Positions 1 through 5,102 of a stretch of 5,102 nucleotides of DNA are shown here, piece after piece. Position 1 is the stretch's first letter, and each line of letters opens with the position of its first letter. This stretch comes from DATHBP01 sp035296085 (GTDB taxonomy: Bacteria; Actinomycetota; Actinomycetes; Propionibacteriales; Nocardioidaceae): NCBI GenBank assembly GCA_035296085.1, contig DATHBP010000217.1:1-5102 (forward strand), in the 5' to 3' direction. The translations under genes and the position numbers were made by a program. The notes beneath the pieces are model-generated. The model saw only the letters and a program-made list of their open reading frames with translations. It was not told the DNA's origin and did no database searches.

Positions 1-13
1 CGGCGCTGGACGG

Positions 14-874
14 TTGCGTATCAGCCATGCAGACATTGTGCCGCTCGCTGCTCGGGCACCAGGTGCCTGGCAGGCTTGCCCAGTGGCCGCGACAGACCCG
101 CTGGCGCGTTGGCCGGCACGTGGCGTGCTGGCTGATCCCGGTGGCCGCACGGTGCTCGTCTACACCCCTGCCGACACGCTGCGCGCTGGTCGTCGTTGGG
201 CCGACGGTGTCTGGTGTCCGCCGGATATCCGCCCCGACCTCGCTGCCGCCGTGGCAACGCGCGAGCTCGCGGGTTGGGCACTGTCGACGGAGGACCGCGG
301 GTTGGTCACCGCGCTGCTGGGACGGGGTGCGGCTGTTCTGCGGCATGCCCACCTGATGAGCCTCGACCTGTGCGCTGATCCGCCGCTTGTGCGGGCACCC
401 GACGACGTCTGCTTGTCGCCGCTCGACAGCGCTGGACTCCGCGCACGCGCCGCTGACGTCGCCGAGGTGGCGTACACCGCGCATGCAGACGACGGGGAGG
501 GCTGGCCGTCGCTGGCCGAGGCAACCGAGGCGATGCGTGCGGCGGCCGCGGGCGAGCCGCTCGGACGACTGCTGGCTTCCTCCTGTGTCGCCACCCGCGA
601 CGACGCAGTTGTGGGGGCCTGTCTGGTCGTCGACCGCGCGGGGGACCCACCAGCGGGCGGTCCGTGGGTGCTCGACGTGTTTCGGGACCCGGCCGATCCA
701 GCGCGCCGCATCGGCGCGGCGATGCTGTCGCAGTCGGTACGAAGCGCGCGCGCTGCCGGTCTCTCGGATCTGAGCCTCGCGGTCACTCACGCCAACGCGG
801 CGGCACGCCGGTTGTACGAACGGTTCGGCTTCGCCGATCTTGGGGAGTCCTGGACGCTGGCGATGCCGGTCTAG
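14..874 (+). CDS. GNAT-family N-acetyltransferase (start uncertain, possibly partial at 5' end)
   Basis: This is a probable acetyl-CoA-dependent N-acetyltransferase of unknown substrate. Over 286 residues, the C-terminal half (about 130-286) carries the GNAT fold signature. Residues 231-236 (RRIGAA) fit the Q/R-x-x-G-x-G/A pyrophosphate-binding loop, followed by helix ARAAGL, strand LSLAV, then N261, AARRLYERFGF (263-273) and a final strand ending at the stop. The N-terminal ~120 residues do not show this motif and may be a degenerate GNAT repeat or a family-specific extension. The start given is a TTG with only a poorly spaced GGA before it. The frame stays open to the left edge, so the true start may lie outside the window; a GTG at 38 is another option without a visible ribosome site. 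The gene converges on the amidohydrolase, so it is not in that operon. It ends in TAG. The family call is solid; the substrate is unknown. Confidence 0.8.
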   Translation: MRISHADIVPLAARAPGAWQACPVAATDPLARWPARGVLADPGGRTVLVYTPADTLRAGRRWADGVWCPPDIRPDLAAAVATRELAGWALSTEDRGLVTALLGRGAAVLRHAHLMSLDLCADPPLVRAPDDVCLSPLDSAGLRARAADVAEVAYTAHADDGEGWPSLAEATEAMRAAAAGEPLGRLLASSCVATRDDAVVGACLVVDRAGDPPAGGPWVLDVFRDPADPARRIGAAMLSQSVRSARAAGLSDLSLAVTHANAAARRLYERFGFADLGESWTLAMPV

Positions 875-905
875 CGCTGCGACACGCCTCGCTGTGTTCT
901 CCTCG

Positions 906-937
906 GGTGGCTGGTCCGGAGCGTCGCCGACCGCACC
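906..937. terminator. Imperfect hairpin between convergent genes, possible weak bidirectional terminator
   Basis: The 66 bases between the two convergent stops hold an inverted repeat. GGTG (906-909) pairs with CACC (934-937), and GGTC-c-GG (913-919) pairs with CCGACC (927-932) around a 7-base loop, with a small internal loop and one bulged C. Neither strand has a clear T-run after it, so it is not a classical intrinsic terminator. Its place between convergent genes is the main argument for a role. Confidence 0.25.
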
Positions 938-940
938 GCT

Positions 941-2155
941 TCACCCGGCGGGTTGAGGCTCCTCGCCGCACAGCGAACGCAGGGCGGCTGCGCCGAGCAG
1001 CTTGGCGCCGGCGATCACCGCCTCGTCGTCGACGCGCAGGTTGCCCTGGTGCAAGTCGTACGTCGGGCCGCCCGGTGTGCGCGTACCGAGCCGAGCCATG
1101 GCGCCGGGCACAGTCTCGAGATACCAAGCGAAGTCCTCTCCACCGAGGCTCTGCGCTGTGGTCACGACCGTCCCCTCCCCCAGGGCGGCGGTCGCCGCTT
1201 CGTGCAGCATCACGGTGGCGGCTGGCTCGTTGACGACCGGCGGGACACCGCGGATGTACTCGATGTCGGCGTGCACACCGTATGGGGCTACCAGCTGGTG
1301 GATCGAGTCGACGATGACCTTCTGGACGCTGTCCCAGGCGGTGGCGTCGAGCATCCGCAACGTGCCCATGGCCTCGCCGGTAGCCGGAATGACGTTCTTC
1401 GCCGAGCCGGCACGCACCATTCCCCACACCATGCTGGCACCGGCCCGCGGGTCGAGGCGCCGGGACAGCACCGCCGGCAGATCCGTCATCATCTTCGCGA
1501 GGGCATACGTCAGGTCCTCGGTCAGGTGCGGCCGGGAGGTGTGGCCGCCGCGACCGTGCAAATGCACGGACACGGAGTCGGCCGCACCGGTGAGTGGCCC
1601 CTCGCGCAGCCCGACCAGCCCGACATCCACCGACGGGTCGCAGTGCAGGCCGAACACGTGCTGCACCGAGTCGAGTGACCCGGCTGCGACGACCTCCAGC
1701 GCACCCCCCGGCATCATCTCCTCGGCCGGCTGGAACAACAACCGGACCAGGCCGGGCAGCGGGCCCTCGGCGTGCTGACCCGCCAGCGCCAATCCCGCAC
1801 CGAGCAGCGCTGCGGTGTGCACGTCGTGGCCACAGGCGTGCGCCAAGCCCGAGTAGTTCGAGCGCCACTCGTCGACGGTCGTGTCCGGCACGGGCAGCGC
1901 GTCGAGGTCCGCTCGGAGCGCCACCACCGGGCCATCCTGAGCGCCGACCTCGGCGATCGCGCCGGTCCGCGCCAGCAGAGTGACGGGAATGCCGAGTGCC
2001 TCCAGCCGGTCGCTGACGACCAGCGTCGTCCGCTTCTCCTCCCAGGCCAGCTCGGGGTGGGCGTGCAGATCCCGGCGGACTGCGATGAGCTCGTCGCGGA
2101 GGTCGCCGATCCGGTCGACCAGGTCATCGACCCGGCCAGCGAAATCGGATGGCAT
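941..2155 (-). CDS. M20D-family metal-dependent amidohydrolase (N-acyl-amino-acid / hippurate hydrolase type)
   Basis: This is a cytoplasmic two-metal hydrolase that cleaves an amide bond, in this family usually of N-acylated amino acids or related conjugates. The 404-residue length is typical. The order of motifs is complete: HAHPELAWEE (31-40), RADLDALP (81-88), HACGHD (106-111), LFQPAEE (140-146), H171, the GRGGHTSRP start of the dimerisation domain (201-209), NVIP and GTLR (254-267), GGEDFAWY (338-345) and LH (368-369). By comparison with M20D structures, the ligands are C108, H110, E146, H171 and H369, with E145 as the general base; all are present. There is no signal peptide or membrane segment. 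The ATG is preceded by a purine-rich GGAAGGA. The gene follows the mutase on the same strand after 66 bases, so cotranscription is possible. A role in mutase metabolism is not shown. The exact substrate cannot be read from the sequence. Confidence 0.93.
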   Translation of the reverse strand: MPSDFAGRVDDLVDRIGDLRDELIAVRRDLHAHPELAWEEKRTTLVVSDRLEALGIPVTLLARTGAIAEVGAQDGPVVALRADLDALPVPDTTVDEWRSNYSGLAHACGHDVHTAALLGAGLALAGQHAEGPLPGLVRLLFQPAEEMMPGGALEVVAAGSLDSVQHVFGLHCDPSVDVGLVGLREGPLTGAADSVSVHLHGRGGHTSRPHLTEDLTYALAKMMTDLPAVLSRRLDPRAGASMVWGMVRAGSAKNVIPATGEAMGTLRMLDATAWDSVQKVIVDSIHQLVAPYGVHADIEYIRGVPPVVNEPAATVMLHEAATAALGEGTVVTTAQSLGGEDFAWYLETVPGAMARLGTRTPGGPTYDLHQGNLRVDDEAVIAGAKLLGAAALRSLCGEEPQPAG

Positions 2156-2157
2156 GA

Positions 2158-2164
2158 TCCTTCC
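2158..2164 (-). promoter_or_regulatory. Shine-Dalgarno sequence of the amidohydrolase
   Basis: GGAAGGA on the minus strand lies just before the ATG at 2155, with 2 bases from the end of the run and about 5 from GGAAG. It is the best ribosome site near this end and supports the ATG at 2155 as the start. Confidence 0.6.
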
Positions 2165-2221
2165 AGCGTATCTGCTGGGTGGGCCGCGAGAGCCGATGCC
2201 GCCTGCTCGGCGACGTCCGCG

Positions 2222-3802
<1,581 letters not shown>

Positions 3803-3809
3803 GCGATGC

Positions 3810-3815
3810 AGGGTA
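3810..3815 (-). promoter_or_regulatory. Candidate -10 box of a leaderless mutase promoter
   Basis: On the minus strand TACCCT fits TANNNT and ends seven bases before the mutase ATG, the distance expected when transcription starts at or next to the A of the start codon, as in actinobacterial leaderless genes. No Shine-Dalgarno sequence is visible in the 59-base gap, which agrees with this. No good -35 element is seen 17-18 bases upstream. A 6-base degenerate match can easily occur by chance, so this is only a candidate. Confidence 0.3.
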
Positions 3816-3861
3816 CGGCCACGAACGCACGCTTCCGCGCGAGCGGCTCCCTCGGCCGGGC

Positions 3862-4380
3862 TTAGCGGCGGCCGGTAAGGGTGTAGTCGCGATGCGGCCG
3901 CCACACGCCGTCCTCGCCGTGCACGTAGAGCGAGAAAGAGCGCACCTGGAACGAACAGGAGTAGCCGGCCAACGCGACAGCGGCGGCCTGCAACCGCTCT
4001 TCCGGCAGGTCGTGTGCGATCGTGACGTGGGGGTGGTAGGGGAAGATCGGCTCGCACGTCAGCGGGCCGGAGCGCACGGCATCGGCGAGCGTCTCGCAGT
4101 CGGCGATGCCCTCGGCCATGGCGATGAAGACCACCGGCGACACCGGCCGGAACGATCCGGTGCCCTGCAGCCGCGTGACGAAGGGTGGGTGGCTCGCCGC
4201 CACCTTGGCGAGATGGCCCTCCAGGTCGCCGCTGTCCGCGGCGTGGAGCGAGGTCGGCGGCATCAGCGTGATGTGGGTGGGTATCGCGTCGGCGTTGGGG
4301 TCGCCGAAGGAGGCCCGATAGCGCTGGAGCTGGTCGCCGTAGGGTTCCGGGACCGCGATCGCCACCCCGATCCTGGTCAT
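3862..4380 (-). CDS. 2H-superfamily RNA phosphoesterase (2'-5' RNA ligase / LigT-like)
   Basis: This is a small cytoplasmic protein of the 2H phosphoesterase fold, a family that acts on 2',5'-linked or 2',3'-cyclic phosphate RNA ends and related nucleotides. Its 172 residues match the usual 170-190. Both catalytic H-x-T/S-x motifs are present and well spaced: HITL (36-39), after the strand MTRIGVAIAVPEP, and HVTI (118-121), in the FPYHPHVTIAH stretch. The end (VRSFSLYVHGEDGVWRP) is the typical closing strand of the fold. The start ATG at 4380 has GGTGGAG with a 4-base spacer. The gene begins 19 bases after the trpS stop on the same strand, so the two are very likely cotranscribed; a link to tRNA or RNA-end metabolism is an inference from that placing. 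It ends in TAA. The true substrate, and whether it ligates, hydrolyses or only binds RNA, cannot be told from sequence. Confidence 0.9.
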   Translation of the reverse strand: MTRIGVAIAVPEPYGDQLQRYRASFGDPNADAIPTHITLMPPTSLHAADSGDLEGHLAKVAASHPPFVTRLQGTGSFRPVSPVVFIAMAEGIADCETLADAVRSGPLTCEPIFPYHPHVTIAHDLPEERLQAAAVALAGYSCSFQVRSFSLYVHGEDGVWRPHRDYTLTGRR

Positions 4381-4384
4381 CGGG

Positions 4385-4391
4385 CTCCACC
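4385..4391 (-). promoter_or_regulatory. Shine-Dalgarno sequence of the 2H phosphoesterase gene
   Basis: GGTGGAG on the minus strand, with GGAG four bases before the ATG at 4380, lies inside the 19-base gap after trpS. It settles the start at 4380 rather than the overlapping ATG at 4393, which belongs to a different frame and has no family similarity behind it. Confidence 0.65.
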
Positions 4392-4399
4392 ATACGTGC

Positions 4400-5102
4400 T
4401 TATCCGGCTAGTCGGACGAATCCCACCTTGTCATGCACCGTGCGCAGCGTCTCGCTGGCGACCGAACTCGCGCGATCGGCGCCTTCGGCGAGAACCGCGT
4501 CGAGCTCAGCCCGATCTTCGAGCAGCTCGAACGTTCGGGTTCGAAACGGTGCTGCGAAGTCGACGACCACATCGGCGAGGTCTCTTTTCAGGACCCCGTA
4601 ACCCTCGCCTGCGTAGGCCGCCTCGAGGTCGGCAGTCGTACGCCCGGTGAGCGCCGAGTAGATCGTCAGCAGATTGCTGACTCCCGGTTTGCCAACGGGA
4701 TCGAAGCGCACCTCGCGACCGGAGTCGGTGACGGCACTCCGGATCTTCTTGGCGTTGGCAGCGGGGTCGTCGAGCAGGAACAGGCAACCCTGGCCGGGCA
4801 GACTCTTGCTCATCTTCTTGTCGGGCGACTGCAAGTCGAGGATCTTCGCCGTCTCCTTGACGATGTAGGGCTCCGGAACGCGGAACGTGACACCGAACCG
4901 CGTGTTGAACCGGCCGGCGAGATCACGGGTGAGCTCGACGTGCTGGCGCTGGTCCTCACCAACCGGCACCCGGTCGGCCTGGTAGAGCAGGATGTCGGCC
5001 GCCTGCAGGACCGGGTAGGTGAACAGCCCGACGGTCGCCCGGTCCGAGCCTTGCCGTTGGACCTTGTCCTTGAACTGCGTCATCCGGCCTGCCTCGCCGT
5101 AG
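4400..5102 (-). CDS. trpS: Tryptophanyl-tRNA synthetase, C-terminal part (5' end beyond the window)
   Basis: This enzyme charges tRNA(Trp) with tryptophan using ATP in the cytoplasm, a class I aminoacyl-tRNA synthetase. The visible 233 residues run from YGEAGRMTQFKDK to the stop. They include the AADILLY segment, the VPVGEDQRQHVELTRDLA signature, and an intact KMSKS loop (4802-4816) in PDKKMSKSLPGQG, followed by KKIRSAVTDS, KPGVSNLL and GYGVLKRDLADVV. The alignment with remembered Bacillus TrpRS is close throughout. About 100 residues of the Rossmann fold, including the HIGH-like motif, must lie to the right of the window. The ATG at 5083 is an internal methionine, not the start, since upstream codons continue the family pattern (YGEAGR). 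The gene ends in TAA, 19 bases before the 2H gene. Nothing looks damaged. Whether this is the only trpS of the genome cannot be judged here; actinobacteria sometimes carry a second copy. Confidence 0.97.
   Translation of the reverse strand, partial: YGEAGRMTQFKDKVQRQGSDRATVGLFTYPVLQAADILLYQADRVPVGEDQRQHVELTRDLAGRFNTRFGVTFRVPEPYIVKETAKILDLQSPDKKMSKSLPGQGCLFLLDDPAANAKKIRSAVTDSGREVRFDPVGKPGVSNLLTIYSALTGRTTADLEAAYAGEGYGVLKRDLADVVVDFAAPFRTRTFELLEDRAELDAVLAEGADRASSVASETLRTVHDKVGFVRLAG

Noticed and set aside
783..1868. A 361-codon minus-strand open frame overlapping the amidohydrolase and the end of the acetyltransferase.
   Set aside because: It is extremely Arg/Gly/Ala-rich without motifs, and lies in another frame of a gene whose metal-binding residues are all intact.
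2192..2211. Inverted repeat GCCGA...TCGGC in the gap between the mutase and the amidohydrolase.
   Set aside because: It has only 5 base pairs with a 10-base loop and no T-run; such short repeats are expected by chance at this GC content.
3803..4393. The mutase frame stays open upstream through the entire 2H gene, giving a possible 723-residue protein.
   Set aside because: The extra 197 residues are Arg/Pro/Gly-rich with no family similarity, and the same bases encode a 2H protein with both catalytic motifs in another frame. This is chance openness in high-GC DNA; an automatic caller choosing the longest frame would misplace the mutase start.
5081..5083. ATG as a start for the synthetase.
   Set aside because: The codons before it (YGEAGR) continue the TrpRS family pattern up to the window edge, so it is an internal methionine.

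Overview
The window is high-GC DNA, densely packed with genes and with strong G/C bias at third codon positions. The protein types (a short, B12-domain-less acyl-CoA mutase large subunit, a bacterial class I TrpRS, an actinobacterial-looking M20D amidohydrolase) suggest a high-GC actinobacterium, perhaps of the Nocardioides/Propionibacteriales type. That is an inference from sequence style and recalled family members; no database search was possible. There is no sign of phage, plasmid, insertion sequence, CRISPR, rRNA or tRNA, and no gap between genes exceeds 66 bases.

Layout. Four genes lie on the minus strand and read right to left: the C-terminal two thirds of trpS (tryptophanyl-tRNA synthetase, cut by the right edge), a 2H-family (LigT-like) RNA phosphoesterase 19 bases after it, a 526-residue methylmalonyl-CoA mutase-type large subunit 59 bases further on, and an M20D metallo-amidohydrolase 66 bases after that. 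At the left edge a GNAT-family N-acetyltransferase runs on the plus strand and converges on the amidohydrolase, with a 66-base gap that contains a weak imperfect hairpin.

How the genes relate. trpS and the 2H gene are close enough to be cotranscribed and share an RNA theme. The mutase has no recognisable Shine-Dalgarno sequence. It has a TANNNT box seven bases before its ATG, so it may start its own leaderless transcript rather than depend only on trpS. Its binding residues, mapped onto the Propionibacterium methylmalonyl-CoA mutase numbering I recall with a constant offset of 33, keep the Tyr and Arg associated with methylmalonyl-CoA. The enzyme needs a separate cobalamin-binding subunit that is not in this window. 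The amidohydrolase has all expected metal ligands, but its substrate cannot be read from the sequence.

Overall this looks like an ordinary chromosomal housekeeping and metabolic region. I did not find a convincing undescribed system. The points most worth checking are the unpaired mutase and its subfamily, its possible leaderless start, and the trpS-2H gene pair.
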